From Ochrobactrum sp. Marseille-Q0166 (GTDB lineage: Bacteria > Pseudomonadota > Alphaproteobacteria > Rhizobiales > Rhizobiaceae), in NCBI RefSeq assembly GCF_014397025.1, contig NZ_JACJUO010000001.1, forward strand, positions 854,501 to 918,500: a DNA stretch of 64,000 nt, read 5' to 3'. Below, in pieces: positions 26,995 to 37,902 of the stretch. The notes below the pieces were generated by a model. The model saw only the letters and a program-made list of their open reading frames with translations. It searched no databases and was not told where the DNA came from. Each line of letters begins with the position of its first letter. Position 1 is the stretch's first letter. A program made the translations under genes and the position numbers.

Positions 26995-28803
26995 ATGAGC
27001 ACACCACTTGACCATATTCGTAATTTTTCGATCGTCGCCCATATCGACCACGGCAAATCGACGCTGGCCGACCGCCTCATTCAATTGACGGGCGGGCTGG
27101 ACACGCGTGAGATGAAAGACCAGGTCCTCGACTCGATGGATATCGAGCGCGAGCGCGGCATCACCATCAAAGCCCAGACCGTTCGTCTTACCTATAAGGC
27201 GAAGAACGGCGAGGACTATGTGCTGAACCTTATCGACACCCCCGGACATGTCGACTTCGCCTATGAAGTCTCGCGTTCGCTGGCTGCATGCGAAGGTTCA
27301 CTTCTGGTCGTCGATGCCTCACAGGGCGTGGAAGCGCAGACGCTGGCCAATGTCTATCAGGCCATCGACAACAACCACGAGATCGTGGTGGTGCTGAACA
27401 AGGTTGATCTTCCGGCAGCGGAGCCTGAGCGCGTTCAGAGCCAGATCGAAGAAGTAATCGGCATTGATGCCAGCAAGGCTGTGATGATCTCGGCCAAGAC
27501 GGGGCTTGGCATCGCTGATGTTCTCGAAGCGATCGTCGAGCAGCTGCCGCCTCCGAAAGAGGGTGATCGCAATGCGCCGCTGAAAGCCATGCTGGTGGAT
27601 AGCTGGTATGACAGCTATCTCGGCGTTATCGTGCTGGTTCGCGTTATCGACGGTGTGCTGAAGAAGGGCCAGACCATCCGCATGATGGGTACGGGCGCGA
27701 AATATCCTGTTGAACGGACTGGCGTATTTACGCCGAAAATGGTTCAGATGGATGAACTTGGACCGGGCGAACTGGGCTTCATCACCGCTTCCATCAAGGA
27801 GGTGGCTGATACGCGCGTCGGTGATACCATCACAGAAGACCGTCGCCCGACCGAAAAGGCCCTGTCCGGCTTCAAGCCTGCGCAGCCGGTCGTGTTCTGC
27901 GGACTGTTCCCGGTTGATGCTGCCGACTTTGAAGACCTGCGCTCTGCCATGGGCAAACTGCGTCTCAATGATGCGTCGTTCTCGTTTGAAATGGAAACGT
28001 CTGCTGCGCTTGGTTTCGGATTCCGCTGCGGCTTCCTCGGACTCCTGCACCTCGAAATCATTCAGGAACGCCTTGAGCGTGAGTTCGATCTCGACCTCAT
28101 CACGACGGCACCCTCAGTTGTCTATCGTCTGAATATGCAGGACGGTTCGCAGAAAGAGCTGCACAACCCGGCTGATATGCCGGATGTTGTGAAGATCGAA
28201 GCGATTGAAGAGCCATGGATCCGCGCAACCATCATGACGCCGGATGATTATCTCGGTGCGATCATGAAGCTCTGTCAGGAGCGTCGCGGCCTGCAGATCG
28301 ATCTCACTTATGTTGGTCCGCGTGCGATGATCACCTATGATCTGCCGCTCAACGAAGTCGTGTTCGATTTCTATGACCGCTTGAAGTCGATCTCGAAGGG
28401 CTATGCCTCCTTCGACTATAACCTCTCGGATTACCGCGAGGGCGATCTGGTTAAGATGTCGATTCTGGTGAACGAAGAGCCTGTGGACGCGCTTTCGATG
28501 CTCGTTCACCGCTCGGCTGCTGAAAAGCGTGGCCGTGCGTTGTGCGAAAAGCTCAAAGAGCTGATCCCGCAGCATATGTTCAAGATCCCAATTCAGGCGG
28601 CAATTGGCGGCCGTATCGTGGCGCGCGAAACTATTTCAGCGTTGCGCAAGGACGTGACGGCCAAGTGTTACGGCGGCGATATTTCGCGTAAGCGCAAACT
28701 TCTGGACAAGCAGAAGGAAGGCAAGAAGCGCATGCGCCAGTTCGGTAAGGTGGAAATCCCGCAAGAGGCCTTCATTCAGGCACTCAAGATGGGTGATGAT
28801 TAA
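26995..28803 (+). CDS. lepA: elongation factor 4
   Basis: A 602-residue translational GTPase (EF4, LepA) that back-translocates or remodels stalled ribosomes and helps 30S assembly. G motifs are [14 protein letters not shown], the switch region [19 protein letters not shown] and NKVDLP. The EF-G-like domains and the LepA-specific C-terminal domain ([20 protein letters not shown]) are complete. It ends in a strong terminator. Confidence 0.97.
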   Translation: MSTPLDHIRNFSIVAHIDHGKSTLADRLIQLTGGLDTREMKDQVLDSMDIERERGITIKAQTVRLTYKAKNGEDYVLNLIDTPGHVDFAYEVSRSLAACEGSLLVVDASQGVEAQTLANVYQAIDNNHEIVVVLNKVDLPAAEPERVQSQIEEVIGIDASKAVMISAKTGLGIADVLEAIVEQLPPPKEGDRNAPLKAMLVDSWYDSYLGVIVLVRVIDGVLKKGQTIRMMGTGAKYPVERTGVFTPKMVQMDELGPGELGFITASIKEVADTRVGDTITEDRRPTEKALSGFKPAQPVVFCGLFPVDAADFEDLRSAMGKLRLNDASFSFEMETSAALGFGFRCGFLGLLHLEIIQERLEREFDLDLITTAPSVVYRLNMQDGSQKELHNPADMPDVVKIEAIEEPWIRATIMTPDDYLGAIMKLCQERRGLQIDLTYVGPRAMITYDLPLNEVVFDFYDRLKSISKGYASFDYNLSDYREGDLVKMSILVNEEPVDALSMLVHRSAAEKRGRALCEKLKELIPQHMFKIPIQAAIGGRIVARETISALRKDVTAKCYGGDISRKRKLLDKQKEGKKRMRQFGKVEIPQEAFIQALKMGDD

Positions 28804-28812
28804 AAATACAAT

Positions 28813-28838
28813 GAGGTGCCTTTGGGCACCTCTTTTTT
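28813..28838 (+). terminator. terminator of lepA
   Basis: The stem GAGGTGCC-TTTG-GGCACCTC is followed by six T residues, 9 bases after the lepA stop. Confidence 0.9.
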
Positions 28839-28937
28839 GTTTACTGAATATATTGTGTAGAAAAAGTGATGTTTTCTTGTTTAATTAATGTAGAGTATTA
28901 TTTAATTTTGTATTTTAAATCGAGAAAACAGAATAAA

Positions 28938-29360
28938 TTATTCTTTAATTAAATCCCATTTTGCGTAGTCTGGAGATAGGTATGCTTGCCAGTAGTCATC
29001 TTCTTTTACTAGAGTCATAAAATTACCATCTCTATTTGAAATATAATAATCGCCATCCAATTCAAGAATACGAAAAGTTGTTTTCAATATTATAATTGAG
29101 CTGCGTATGCATGCTATTCCTTCATATTTTATGCCATTAATTGTTTTGTTTTCTTCCTTGTAAAGATTAATGTCGTATTCGCTGCCTTCGACATGAGTAA
29201 ATATGCGACCTTGCTGAATGCCATCGAAATTTTGATTGATCGTCCAGTTGTAATTGGGAACGTTTTTCGTTCCTATAAGTGGTGAGAGAGAATCAATCGC
29301 GACGAGACCAGCAGTTAAAAACATTCCAGATTCTTTATGTAATAAATTGTATTTTGGCAT
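28938..29360 (-). CDS. AT-rich orphan gene, possible beta-trefoil-like protein
   Basis: A 140-residue protein of unknown function, far more AT-rich than either neighbour and rich in Ile, Asn, Lys and Tyr. No signal peptide or membrane span is clear. Motifs such as YNLLHKESGMFLTAG, DGDYYISNRDGNFMTLVKED and YWQAYLSPDYAKWDLI recur with spacing that recalls beta-trefoil (ricin- or fascin-like) repeats, but this is a visual impression. The SD-like GGAGA precedes the ATG. Composition suggests recent transfer. It lies alone between lepA and rmuC, both core genes. Confidence 0.7.
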   Translation of the reverse strand: MPKYNLLHKESGMFLTAGLVAIDSLSPLIGTKNVPNYNWTINQNFDGIQQGRIFTHVEGSEYDINLYKEENKTINGIKYEGIACIRSSIIILKTTFRILELDGDYYISNRDGNFMTLVKEDDYWQAYLSPDYAKWDLIKE

Positions 29361-29433
29361 AATAATCTCCGATACTTATTTGCCGGAAGACTGTATCATC
29401 TGTTTCTTTTGATGCACCTGTCAGATTTACTGT

Positions 29434-30660
29434 CTAATCCTCATCCACCACGCGCAGGCGCATCTGGGTGGGAGCGATATCCGACTGTCGCGTCGGGCGC
29501 TGCGGCTCTTCAGCCGGTGCCGGACCAAATTCCAGTGCTTCGATCTTCGCGCCACGCTTGGTGACCTTATTGGAAGACACCAGAATGTCGTCGATATCCT
29601 TGTTGGCCTGCAAGAAATGGGTTTGCAGCTTGCGCACACGCTCATCAAGGCGGCCCACATCTTCCATCAGGCGGATCACTTCACCCTGAATGACATGCGC
29701 CTGTTCGCGCATTCGGGCATCTTTCAGGATCGCCTGAATAACCTGAATGGACAGCATCAGCAGCGATGGCGAGACGATGACGATCCTCGCCCGGTGCGCG
29801 CGCTGGACCAGCGCTTCAAAATGCTCATGAATATCGGCAAAAATGGACTCCGACGGAACGAACAGGAAGGCCGTATCCTGCGTTTCGCCGGGTATCAGAT
29901 ATTTGTCGGAAACATCCTTGATATGCACTTCCATATCGCGGCGGAACTGCGCAACGGCTGCCTTGCGTGCTTCCGGCGCTTCCGTTTCGCGCATGGAGTT
30001 CCATGCTTCAAGCGGGAATTTCGCATCGATAACCAGTGAAGGCGCGTTGTTTGGCATTTTCACAAGGCAATCAGGGCGCGTTCCGTTGGATAGTGTCGCC
30101 TGAAACTCGTAAGCGCCCTGCGGCAGACCATCGGCAATGATCGCTTCCATGCGCGACTGGCCAAAGGCACCGCGCGTCTGCTTGTTGGCAAGGATCGCCT
30201 GCAACTGCACGACCTGACCGGCAAGCGATTGAATATTGTTCTGCGCTGTGTCGATAACCGCCAGACGCTCCTGCAACTTTGCGAGGTTTTCATGGGTCGA
30301 ACGGGTCTGCTCCGTCATGGTCTGGCCGATGCGGTGTGTCATGCCGTCGAGCCGTTCGCGGATAGACTGGTTGAGCTCTGCCTGCCGTGAGCCGAAAACT
30401 TCGGCCATGGTCTGCATGCGGCCCTGCATTTCGGACTGAGCTTTCAGAATCTCCGCCATGCGATATTCCGCATCGCGCGCACGGTCTTCAGCCTGCGCTT
30501 CCGCGACCGCGCGAAGGCGTGCAGAACGCGTCGCCGCAATGAGAAAAATGGCGAGGCACAACACCAGCACAACAATGCCCGCAAGGAGGATATTTCCCAG
30601 CGTGAAGGAGGTTGCGCCAAGCTGCAGAAGCGGTTCATTCAAGAGGTTCTGGTTTTCCAT
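29434..30660 (-). CDS. rmuC: DNA recombination protein RmuC
   Basis: A 408-residue RmuC-family protein, thought to limit recombination between inverted repeats. The N-terminus carries one membrane anchor (GNILLAGIVVLVLCLAIFLI), followed by a long coiled coil (about 50-170) and a nuclease-like domain with LVIDAKFPLEAWNS and FLFVPSESIFADIHEHF. The length is typical for alphaproteobacteria. It diverges from def, sharing a 101-base upstream region. Confidence 0.92.
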   Translation of the reverse strand: MENQNLLNEPLLQLGATSFTLGNILLAGIVVLVLCLAIFLIAATRSARLRAVAEAQAEDRARDAEYRMAEILKAQSEMQGRMQTMAEVFGSRQAELNQSIRERLDGMTHRIGQTMTEQTRSTHENLAKLQERLAVIDTAQNNIQSLAGQVVQLQAILANKQTRGAFGQSRMEAIIADGLPQGAYEFQATLSNGTRPDCLVKMPNNAPSLVIDAKFPLEAWNSMRETEAPEARKAAVAQFRRDMEVHIKDVSDKYLIPGETQDTAFLFVPSESIFADIHEHFEALVQRAHRARIVIVSPSLLMLSIQVIQAILKDARMREQAHVIQGEVIRLMEDVGRLDERVRKLQTHFLQANKDIDDILVSSNKVTKRGAKIEALEFGPAPAEEPQRPTRQSDIAPTQMRLRVVDED

Positions 30661-30761
30661 GCATCAAGCTTAACTGATTCGTGTCGCCTTGATGAGATCA
30701 AAACGGGAACATTTTACAAGTTGCAATTGACGATTATCGCGCAAGCGATTAGGTGAAACGC

Positions 30762-31289
30762 ATGTCTATTAAACCGCTCATAATTCTTCCCGATCCCGTC
30801 CTGCGCCAGCTTTCCAAGCCTGTGGAGCGCTTTGACGATCAGTTGCGCAAATTTGCCGGCGACATGCTCGACACCATGTATGATGCACCGGGCATCGGCC
30901 TTGCTGCTATTCAGGTGGGTGAGCCTCTGCGGATGCTGGTCATAGATCTGGCCAAGGAAGAAGAGCCGAAGGCGCCGCATGTCTTCATCAATCCGGAGAT
31001 TGTCGCCTCATCGGACGAACGCAGCGTTTATGAAGAAGGCTGTCTTTCGATCCCTGATTATTATGCAGAGGTCGAGCGGCCTGCGACCATCAAGGTCAAT
31101 TATTTCGATGCGGACGGCAAGGAAAAGTCGATGGAAGCCGACGGGCTCATGGCGACTTGCCTGCAGCATGAAATCGACCATCTCAATGGCGTGCTGTTTA
31201 TTGATCATATCTCCAAGCTCAAGCGCGATATGGTCATCAAGAAGTTCAAGAAGCTCGCCAGTCAACGTGCGTCAAACAGGGCTTTGTGA
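30762..31289 (+). CDS. def: peptide deformylase
   Basis: A 175-residue iron/zinc deformylase that removes the formyl group from nascent proteins. All three motifs are present: [17 protein letters not shown] and HEIDHLNG. I use ATG 30762, preceded by AGGTG, rather than the in-frame GTG 9 bases earlier. The stop overlaps the fmt ATG by one base (TGATG), pairing formylation and deformylation in one operon. Confidence 0.96.
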   Translation: MSIKPLIILPDPVLRQLSKPVERFDDQLRKFAGDMLDTMYDAPGIGLAAIQVGEPLRMLVIDLAKEEEPKAPHVFINPEIVASSDERSVYEEGCLSIPDYYAEVERPATIKVNYFDADGKEKSMEADGLMATCLQHEIDHLNGVLFIDHISKLKRDMVIKKFKKLASQRASNRAL

Positions 31290-32209
31290 TGCGGATTGTC
31301 TTTATGGGGACGCCGGATTTCTCCGTGCCAATCCTCACAGCCATCATAGGACAAGGTTATGAAGTGGTTGCGGTTTATTCGCAGCCACCGCGTCCGGCTG
31401 GCCGTCGCGGGCTGGAATTGACCAAGTCACCGGTGCATGAAAAGGCCGAGGAATTCGGCATCCCGGTTTTCACACCGAAAAGCCTGAGAGGCGCCGAAGA
31501 GCAGGACGTTTTTGCGAGCCTGGAAGCGGATGTGGCAATCGTCGTGGCTTATGGCCTGCTGCTGCCACAGGCCATTCTCGATGCGCCGCGCCTTGGATGT
31601 TACAATGGTCATGCCTCGCTTCTGCCGCGCTGGCGCGGGGCTGCTCCCATTCAACGCGCCATCATGTCGGGCGACACGGAAACCGGCATGATGATCATGA
31701 AAATGGATGCGGGGCTTGATACCGGTCCCGTCGCTATGGCCGAAAAAGTTGCGATCACGCCGGACATGACTGCAGGCGAGCTGCATGATCGTCTGAGCCT
31801 TATCGGTGCTGACCTGATGGTGCGTGCGCTTGGTGCGCTTGAGCGCGAAAGTCTGACACTTCAGCCGCAGGTGGAGGAAGGTGTGACCTATGCCGCCAAG
31901 ATCGACAAGGCGGAAGCGCGTATCGACTGGTCGAAGCCTGCAAAGGACGTGCACAATACGATCCGCGGTATCTCGCCATTTCCAGGCGCATGGTGTGAGA
32001 TGGAAATCAACGGTGCGGTTGAACGTGTCAAACTCCAGCGCTCCACATTGGGCGAGGGAAGCGGCGCTCCGGGCACTGTACTTGATGATCGCCTGACGAT
32101 CGCATGCGGCGATGGTGCCGTGCGTCTCATAACGTTACAACGTTCAGGCGGTAAGCCTTTGCCCGCGCAGGAGTTTCTGCGTGGAGCGTCTGTGACGAAG
32201 GTTCTCTGA
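31289..32209 (+). CDS. fmt: methionyl-tRNA formyltransferase
   Basis: A 306-residue enzyme that formylates initiator Met-tRNA using 10-formyltetrahydrofolate. The N-terminal [16 protein letters not shown] and the catalytic [17 protein letters not shown] region (Asn, His, Asp) are intact, and the C-terminal OB-like domain follows. Start ATG 31289 overlaps the def stop. truA follows after 3 bases. Confidence 0.96.
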   Translation: MRIVFMGTPDFSVPILTAIIGQGYEVVAVYSQPPRPAGRRGLELTKSPVHEKAEEFGIPVFTPKSLRGAEEQDVFASLEADVAIVVAYGLLLPQAILDAPRLGCYNGHASLLPRWRGAAPIQRAIMSGDTETGMMIMKMDAGLDTGPVAMAEKVAITPDMTAGELHDRLSLIGADLMVRALGALERESLTLQPQVEEGVTYAAKIDKAEARIDWSKPAKDVHNTIRGISPFPGAWCEMEINGAVERVKLQRSTLGEGSGAPGTVLDDRLTIACGDGAVRLITLQRSGGKPLPAQEFLRGASVTKVL

Positions 32210-32212
32210 GCG

Positions 32213-32968
32213 GTGCCTCGTTACAAGATCACTGTCGAATATGACGGCACGCCCTATGTCGGCTGGCAGCGGCAGGAAAACGGCCATGCCGTGCAGAACG
32301 CGATTGAGCAGGCTTTCAAGAAATTCTGTGGTGAAGATCTGACATTGAGTGCGGCAGGCCGCACCGATGCAGGCGTCCATGCGAGCGCGCAGGTCATTCA
32401 TGTCGATCTGACCAAGGATTGGGGTGCTGCGAAAGTGCGCGATGCCCTCAATGCGCATTTGGTCATGGCGGATGAACGTATCAGCATTCTCAATGTCGAG
32501 AAGACAACGGATGCTTTTGATGCACGTTTCTCGGCGCGCGCCCGGCATTATCTCTACCGCATTCACAACCGCCGTTCGCCTCTGGCGATTGATTATCAGC
32601 GCGTTTGGTGGGTGCAGAAACGCCTTGACCACGAAGCGATGCATGAGGCTGCAAAGCGGCTTCTGGGTGAGCATGATTTTACGACATTCCGCGCAACGCA
32701 ATGTCAGGCAAAAAGTCCGGTGAAGACACTCGACAGGCTGGATATCACGCGCAATGGCGACTATGTCGAAATGCGGGTTTCAGCACGTTCGTTCCTGCAT
32801 AATCAGGTGCGTTCCTTTGCGGGAAGCCTGATGGAAGTTGGCGTTGGCCGCTGGACGGCTGATGATCTGCAGGCAGCACTTGAGGCCAGGGATCGCAAAG
32901 CCTGCGGTCAGGTCGCACCGCCCTATGGGCTTTATCTGATTGGCGTTGATTACCCGTTTCCGTTTTAA
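32213..32968 (+). CDS. truA: tRNA pseudouridine(38-40) synthase
   Basis: A 251-residue pseudouridine synthase for positions 38-40 of the tRNA anticodon arm. The start is GTG ([19 protein letters not shown]). The catalytic Asp is in [17 protein letters not shown], and the [11 protein letters not shown] motif is present. It is the third gene of def-fmt-truA and overlaps the convergent membrane gene by 4 bases. Confidence 0.96.
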   Translation: MPRYKITVEYDGTPYVGWQRQENGHAVQNAIEQAFKKFCGEDLTLSAAGRTDAGVHASAQVIHVDLTKDWGAAKVRDALNAHLVMADERISILNVEKTTDAFDARFSARARHYLYRIHNRRSPLAIDYQRVWWVQKRLDHEAMHEAAKRLLGEHDFTTFRATQCQAKSPVKTLDRLDITRNGDYVEMRVSARSFLHNQVRSFAGSLMEVGVGRWTADDLQAALEARDRKACGQVAPPYGLYLIGVDYPFPF

Positions 32969-33570
32969 AAAGTCTGTGCGCCAATTCCGATGCCAAAAAG
33001 CTGTTGCAGGAACACTGTGATGAACAGTGAGCCGAAGAACATGCAGGCAAAGAACGGTGCCACATAACCGTGCGGGCGCTGCAGCACGATGAAGGTCAGC
33101 CGGTAGCTCAGGATGATCGAGATGGCGAAGAGCAAGAACGCAAACAGCGTCGCGACATCAAGAAACCCCGGAAAGAATAGCTGTAGCAGCGTGATTGGCG
33201 CGAAAAGCCATGCAAGAAGTGCGCTGCCCCAGTTGGTTGCAATTACATAAGCGGCATAGCGCTTTGCAATGCCGATACGTTGTGCGATCAGGCCGACGAT
33301 AACAATCGGTATAACCCAGGCAGCAATATCGACAGTTGCGGCACGAATGACGATGGCCAGGCGAAGGCCAGCTTCTTCGCGCCCCGCCGTGAGGTCGGCT
33401 GCATAGGCAACCCAGGTTGCCAGAAGCGGCGGCAGAGCGACCACAATTGCATAGAATGATGCCCAGAAATCTTCTGTGGAGATATCGAGATATCCAAGGC
33501 CATCTTTCCGGCCAAGCATCATCTTCCAGACGCCCGCAAAATATCTGAAAATAGTATCCAGATTGGGCAT
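32965..33570 (-). CDS. conserved multi-pass membrane protein
   Basis: A 201-residue hydrophobic protein with about five membrane spans (near 36-60, 73-98, 110-130, 133-158 and 170-192). The organisation resembles Yip1-domain or DUF-type membrane proteins of Rhizobiales; I cannot name a function. It follows dapE after 9 bases and is probably co-transcribed with it. The C-terminus overlaps the truA stop from the other strand. Confidence 0.7.
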   Translation of the reverse strand: MPNLDTIFRYFAGVWKMMLGRKDGLGYLDISTEDFWASFYAIVVALPPLLATWVAYAADLTAGREEAGLRLAIVIRAATVDIAAWVIPIVIVGLIAQRIGIAKRYAAYVIATNWGSALLAWLFAPITLLQLFFPGFLDVATLFAFLLFAISIILSYRLTFIVLQRPHGYVAPFFACMFFGSLFITVFLQQLFGIGIGAQTF

Positions 33571-33579
33571 ATTGGTCCC

Positions 33580-34767
33580 TTATCCGAAGAAATCAGCGAT
33601 GAAACGTTCGTAAATTTGTGTCAGTCCTTCAAGGTCGGCAAGGGCCACGCGTTCATCGACCATGTGCATGGTCTGTCCCACAAGGCCAAACTCCACCACC
33701 GGGCAATAATCCTTGATGAAACGCGCGTCCGACGTGCCGCCTGATGTGGAAAGCTGCGGGCGTTTGCCGGTGACGGCTTCCACTGAAGAGGTCAGTGTCC
33801 CGATGAGCTTCTCGTCGCGGGTGAGAAACACATGGCTCGGGTTTTCGCGCCATGTCAGTTCATAACTGATCGGCGTTTCGCGGCCCGGTCGCAGACGGTC
33901 GTTGCGCGAAGCCTTTTCAAGACGCGAGACGATCTCGGCCTTCAGGCTATCTGCGGTCCACGTATCGTTAAAGCGGATATTGAAGGAAGCGGTCGCCTTG
34001 TTTGCAATAACGTTGGTCGCCGTATTGCCCACATCAACCGTTGTCACTTCCATGTTGCTGGCCTGAAAATCATCGGTTCCTTCATCGAAAGCCGGATAAA
34101 GCAGGCCGTCGATCAGCGTGGTGATGCCACGAACCGGATTTTCTGCCAGATGCGGATAGGCGGCATGGCCTTGCACTCCGTGAACTGTGATCGTGCCGGA
34201 GATCGAGCCACGACGCCCGATCTTGATCATGTCGCCGAGCGTATCGGGATTGGTTGGCTCGCCGACAAGCGAAGCATCCCATGTTTCGCCACGGTCTTTC
34301 GCCCATTGCAGAAGTTTTTCGGTGCCGTTGATTGCCGGGCCTTCTTCATCGCCCGTGATGAGGAAGGAGACGCTGCCCTTGAGGCTGCCATGCTTTTCGA
34401 TGTGACGCGCAACAGCAGCCACAAAGCAGGCAATACCGCCCTTCATGTCAACCGCGCCGCGCCCATACATGACGCCGTCTTCGACAGCCGCAGAGAAAGG
34501 CGGATGTTTCCAGTCGCTCTCATTGCCCGGAGGCACGACATCGGTATGCCCGGCGAACATCAGATGAGCACCATTTCCGGATTTGCGTGCATAAAGGTTT
34601 TCAATGTCCGGCGTGCCTTCTTCAGTGAAGACGGGACGCTGAACGGAAAAGCCCATTGGCTCCAGCATCGCTTCAAGTGCCGTAAGCGCGCCGCCTTCAG
34701 CGGGTGTTACGGACGGGCAGCGGATCAGAGCGGCAAGATTATCGGCGGGATTGGTAGGAAGGCTCAT
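33580..34767 (-). CDS. dapE: succinyl-diaminopimelate desuccinylase
   Basis: A 395-residue M20-family dizinc amidase that releases LL-diaminopimelate from its succinyl derivative. Zinc ligand motifs are [21 protein letters not shown] and GDEEGPA, and the C-terminal [11 protein letters not shown] block is intact. It acts after DapD (36.8 kb) and ArgD/DapC in lysine and cell-wall precursor synthesis. Confidence 0.96.
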   Translation of the reverse strand: MSLPTNPADNLAALIRCPSVTPAEGGALTALEAMLEPMGFSVQRPVFTEEGTPDIENLYARKSGNGAHLMFAGHTDVVPPGNESDWKHPPFSAAVEDGVMYGRGAVDMKGGIACFVAAVARHIEKHGSLKGSVSFLITGDEEGPAINGTEKLLQWAKDRGETWDASLVGEPTNPDTLGDMIKIGRRGSISGTITVHGVQGHAAYPHLAENPVRGITTLIDGLLYPAFDEGTDDFQASNMEVTTVDVGNTATNVIANKATASFNIRFNDTWTADSLKAEIVSRLEKASRNDRLRPGRETPISYELTWRENPSHVFLTRDEKLIGTLTSSVEAVTGKRPQLSTSGGTSDARFIKDYCPVVEFGLVGQTMHMVDERVALADLEGLTQIYERFIADFFG

Positions 34768-35053
34768 GATGTCAAAGCTTCATTCTGAGAATCGTATTGG
34801 CTTGAGATTAGATTGGGACGCTCGCAGATGAAATAGCAATCGCCTCTTTACGTAAACAAGTTCGAGGCGGTGCAGAAATCATAGCTTTTCTCAGATCGTT
34901 GCAATTCGGGAATGAAATTTCCTTGACCAGAGGGGCTTTGTCATCGTTAGTTAAAAAAAGGTTGATAGCGAGATCCGGAAAACGGACCGGTCACTGGGGA
35001 ATTGTCACCGTGGAATTGTTCCAAGGGACATTTTTTAAAAATGGGAATCCGTC

Positions 35054-35638
35054 ATGCGTCTACTGATTTCTGCGGCAGCAGGTATATTGGCCTTATCCGG
35101 GGCGACGCTGGTTCCGGCCAAGGCAGCTCAATGGAGTGAAGCAGGCGGGATTACCAGTATTCCATACGGCCATCTTGATTATTGCAAGCGTAACCCGCGT
35201 GATTGCGGAGCTCATCGTGCTTTGGCGCCGATGAAGCTGACGCCGGATCGCATGAAGCTGCTGCAAAGCGTCAACGCTTCGGTCAATGCGGCGATCAAGC
35301 CGGTTTCCGATCAGGATAATTACGGCAAGCGCGATTATTGGACCATTCCCCGCAATGGGAAGGGTGACTGCGAAGATTATGTATTGATGAAGCGCGCCAA
35401 GCTGATAGCTCGTGGCATCAGCCCCTCACAGTTACTGATCACGATGGTGCAGGGCAGCGAGGCGCATATCGTCTTGTCGGCAAGGACCGATCACGGTGAT
35501 TATATTCTCGACAATATGCGCACGGAAGTGCTGCCTGTGGAGAAGACCTCCTACCGTTATGTCAAGATGCAATCGCCAGCCCATTCAGGGCAGTGGGTGT
35601 CGATTGCTGGTCGAGGCATGACGGTTGCCAATAATTGA
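35054..35638 (+). CDS. exported bacterial transglutaminase-like cysteine peptidase
   Basis: A 194-residue protein of the BTLCP family (DUF920). A signal peptide (LLISAAAGILALSGATLVPAKA) directs it to the periplasm. The catalytic triad is visible: Cys in NGKGDCEDYVLMKRA, His in GSEAHIVLSA and Asp in DYILDNM. Members are often linked to biofilm adhesin processing (LapG-like) or to cyclic-di-GMP-controlled envelope functions; a substrate cannot be named here. The gene stands alone with a strong terminator. Confidence 0.88.
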   Translation: MRLLISAAAGILALSGATLVPAKAAQWSEAGGITSIPYGHLDYCKRNPRDCGAHRALAPMKLTPDRMKLLQSVNASVNAAIKPVSDQDNYGKRDYWTIPRNGKGDCEDYVLMKRAKLIARGISPSQLLITMVQGSEAHIVLSARTDHGDYILDNMRTEVLPVEKTSYRYVKMQSPAHSGQWVSIAGRGMTVANN

Positions 35639-35686
35639 TATCGGACAGTTGCCATCGAAAAAGGCAGCTATCATCTGACGCAAGTG

Positions 35687-35713
35687 AATAGGGCCGCATT
35701 TTGCGGCCCTATT
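35687..35713 (+). terminator. terminator after the BTLCP gene
   Basis: The stem AATAGGGCCGCA-TTT-TGCGGCCCTATT is nearly perfect and ends in a T-rich stretch, 48 bases past the stop. Confidence 0.85.
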
Positions 35714-36100
35714 TATTTCGCGGTGCCATGATTGTGGATAAGGCATTCCTACCTCGTCAAAACTGATTTGCTCATCGTGTCGAGGATGAAACTTTCAGCC
35801 ACGCAACTGTCATCAATGAGCCCCATTGTTCTCAATTCTTATACAGTGATTGCAAACAGTCTGTTCAGTGAAAATGAACAAAAATGCTTATATAACAGTT
35901 CTGTGAACGCAGATATATGAGTTAACATATTGTTTATAATATGTATTTTTCAATCTTCCCTTTGTTTTTGAAAAAATTGCATGCACGAATGTGTGATTAA
36001 GAAAACATTTTCGTGACTGGAACTTTCTCCCATTGTCACCCATTTGAGATGCATGAGGACGACGCACAGAACGTCGCCCATCAGACTAAGGAGATAGAAA
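35714..36100. other. AT-rich intergenic region before the small exported genes
   Basis: About 390 bases without a convincing gene, clearly AT-rich between 35850 and 36010. It probably contains the promoter and a long leader of the 75-residue exported protein gene. The AAGGAGA just before 36101 is a strong ribosome binding site. Confidence 0.45.
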
Positions 36101-36328
36101 ATGAATAAGTTTGTTCTTGCTGCTGCTGCTCTCGCACTTAGCGCTGGTGCTGCTTTCGCTGAAAACCCAAATGTAGGCACACCTGCCGATCTTTATGCAA
36201 ATGATCGTACACCTGTCGCTGCTCAGCGCGTTGATCACACTGCAACTGCTGCAATTGGTCACTCGACCTATATGGATGGTTCTGCAAACCGTTTCGGTGA
36301 TGCATCGCCTTCCAGCTTCTCGAACTAA
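36101..36328 (+). CDS. small exported protein, tandem copy 1
   Basis: A 75-residue protein with a signal peptide (KFVLAAAALALSAGAAFA) leaving a mature peptide of about 55 residues that starts ENPNVGTPADLYANDRTPVA and ends DASPSSFSN. The strong AAGGAGA precedes the ATG. It is paralogous to the gene at 36543 and resembles the short DUF680-type exported proteins of Rhizobiales, though not closely enough for a firm call. The mature part has no Cys and is rich in Ala, Asp, Thr and Ser; function unknown. Confidence 0.8.
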   Translation: MNKFVLAAAALALSAGAAFAENPNVGTPADLYANDRTPVAAQRVDHTATAAIGHSTYMDGSANRFGDASPSSFSN

Positions 36329-36542
36329 AAGTTCGAATGAAAACTTTGCTATCCCGGTTTCATTGCAGGCCGGAATGGCAAAATTTGAAGGTAGCGAGTG
36401 CGGCCTCCCAAGGTTCTCGCTGCCGGATTTGAATACTCAACGATTTTAACGAATCTCCCCGGAGGATGGCTTCTTGTCATCCCGGAGTCCCCGAAGGGAA
36501 AGGCAGGTTGCCATCCAAAGGGGCGATAGAAGGATTATAAAA

Positions 36543-36770
36543 ATGAAAAAGTTTGCTCTTGCTGCCGTAGCCGTTGCCCTTAGCGCCGGTGCTGCTTTTG
36601 CTGAAAACCCAAATGTTGGTACACCTGCCGATCTTTATGCAAATGATCGTACGCCAGTTGCAACGCAGGGCGTTGACTACACTGCTCCGGCTTCGATCCA
36701 GAGCCAGACCTATAGCGATGGCTCTGCACACCGCTTCGGCGATGCATCGCCTTCGAGCTACCAGAACTAA
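36543..36770 (+). CDS. small exported protein, tandem copy 2
   Basis: A 75-residue paralogue of the preceding gene, with the same signal peptide design (KFALAAVAVALSAGAAFA). The core ENPNVGTPADLYANDRTPVA is identical in both, while the second half differs (YTAPASIQSQTYSDGSAHRF). I use the ATG at 36543, preceded by AAGGA; an upstream in-frame start at 36474 would destroy the signal peptide. Ends in a terminator shared with dapD. Confidence 0.8.
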   Translation: MKKFALAAVAVALSAGAAFAENPNVGTPADLYANDRTPVATQGVDYTAPASIQSQTYSDGSAHRFGDASPSSYQN

Positions 36771-36786
36771 TCATTCTGGCAGTGAA

Positions 36787-36823
36787 ATAAAAAAAGGCGA
36801 AGCTTTCGGGCTTCGCCTTTTTT
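36787..36823. terminator. bidirectional terminator between the exported-protein gene and dapD
   Basis: The stem AAAGGCGAAGC-TTTCGG-GCTTCGCCTTT is flanked by A and T runs and serves both converging genes. Confidence 0.88.
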
Positions 36824-36842
36824 GTTTGATTTTGCGGAGAAA

Positions 36843-37697
36843 TCAGTCTCGCAGCAGCTCGTTGATCGAAGTCTTGGAGCGGGTCTTCTCATCGACGCGC
36901 TTGACGATCACGGCGCAATAAAGGCTTGGGCCCCAGTTTTCACCCGGGACGTTTTTGCCGGGCATTGTGCCCGCAACAACGACTGAATATGGCGGTACTT
37001 CGCCGTAGAAGATTTCACCCGTTGCGCGGTCGACGATCTTGGTCGACTTGCCGATGAACACGCCCATACCGAGCACGGCACCTTCGCGAACGATACAACC
37101 CTCAACGACTTCCGAACGGGCGCCGATGAAGCAGTTGTCTTCGATGATGGTCGGGCCAGCCTGCATTGGCTCCAGAACACCGCCGATGCCGACGCCCCCC
37201 GACAGATGCACGTTCTTGCCGATCTGTGCGCAAGAACCGACGGTTACCCAAGTATCGACCATCGTGCCTTCATCGACATAAGCGCCGAGATTGACGAAAG
37301 ATGGCATCAGGATCGCGTTCGGCGCAATATAAGCGGAATGACGGACGACGCAGTTTGGAACCGCCCGGAAACCGGCTTTCTCAAATTCGTTGGCAGTCCA
37401 GCCGTCGAACTTGGAAGGAACCTTGTCCCACCATGAAGACTGGCCAGGGCCACCCTTGATGATTTCCATTGGGTTGAGACGGAAAGAAAGCAGCACGGCC
37501 TTTTTGAGCCACTGATTGACCTGCCAGTTGCCGTCCGCCTGTTTTTCTGCCACACGCGCTTCACCGCGATCGAGCATCAGCAGCGACTGCTCAACAGCAT
37601 CGCGAACTTCGCCGCGGGTTGCCGTGTTGATGCCATCGCGTTCGTCAAAAGCCTTTTCGATGACCTTTTCAAGGGAGGCGAAATCTGGCTTGGTCAT
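36843..37697 (-). CDS. dapD: tetrahydrodipicolinate N-succinyltransferase
   Basis: A 284-residue enzyme of the succinylase branch of lysine/diaminopimelate synthesis. The left-handed beta-helix hexapeptide region covers about 120-240 ([37 protein letters not shown]). The substrate-binding [12 protein letters not shown] is present. ATG 37697 is preceded by GGAG. Together with dapE and dapB it places most of the pathway in this window. Confidence 0.96.
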   Translation of the reverse strand: MTKPDFASLEKVIEKAFDERDGINTATRGEVRDAVEQSLLMLDRGEARVAEKQADGNWQVNQWLKKAVLLSFRLNPMEIIKGGPGQSSWWDKVPSKFDGWTANEFEKAGFRAVPNCVVRHSAYIAPNAILMPSFVNLGAYVDEGTMVDTWVTVGSCAQIGKNVHLSGGVGIGGVLEPMQAGPTIIEDNCFIGARSEVVEGCIVREGAVLGMGVFIGKSTKIVDRATGEIFYGEVPPYSVVVAGTMPGKNVPGENWGPSLYCAVIVKRVDEKTRSKTSINELLRD

Positions 37698-37902
37698 ATG
37701 GCGGTCTCCATAAAATGGCAGGATAAGCGGCTGCCGCCTTTTTCGGTCGGCAGTTATCGTAGAAGTGATTAAGCGAAGGTACCATATGGGTCAATCGCGA
37801 TATTGTGCGAATAGCTGGTCGCAATTGTGCCAGATTAAGAATTTAGCGGCCAAATTGATGCTAAAGCATCAAATAGCATTGTAATTGAAGGATCAGGCAA
37901 GC

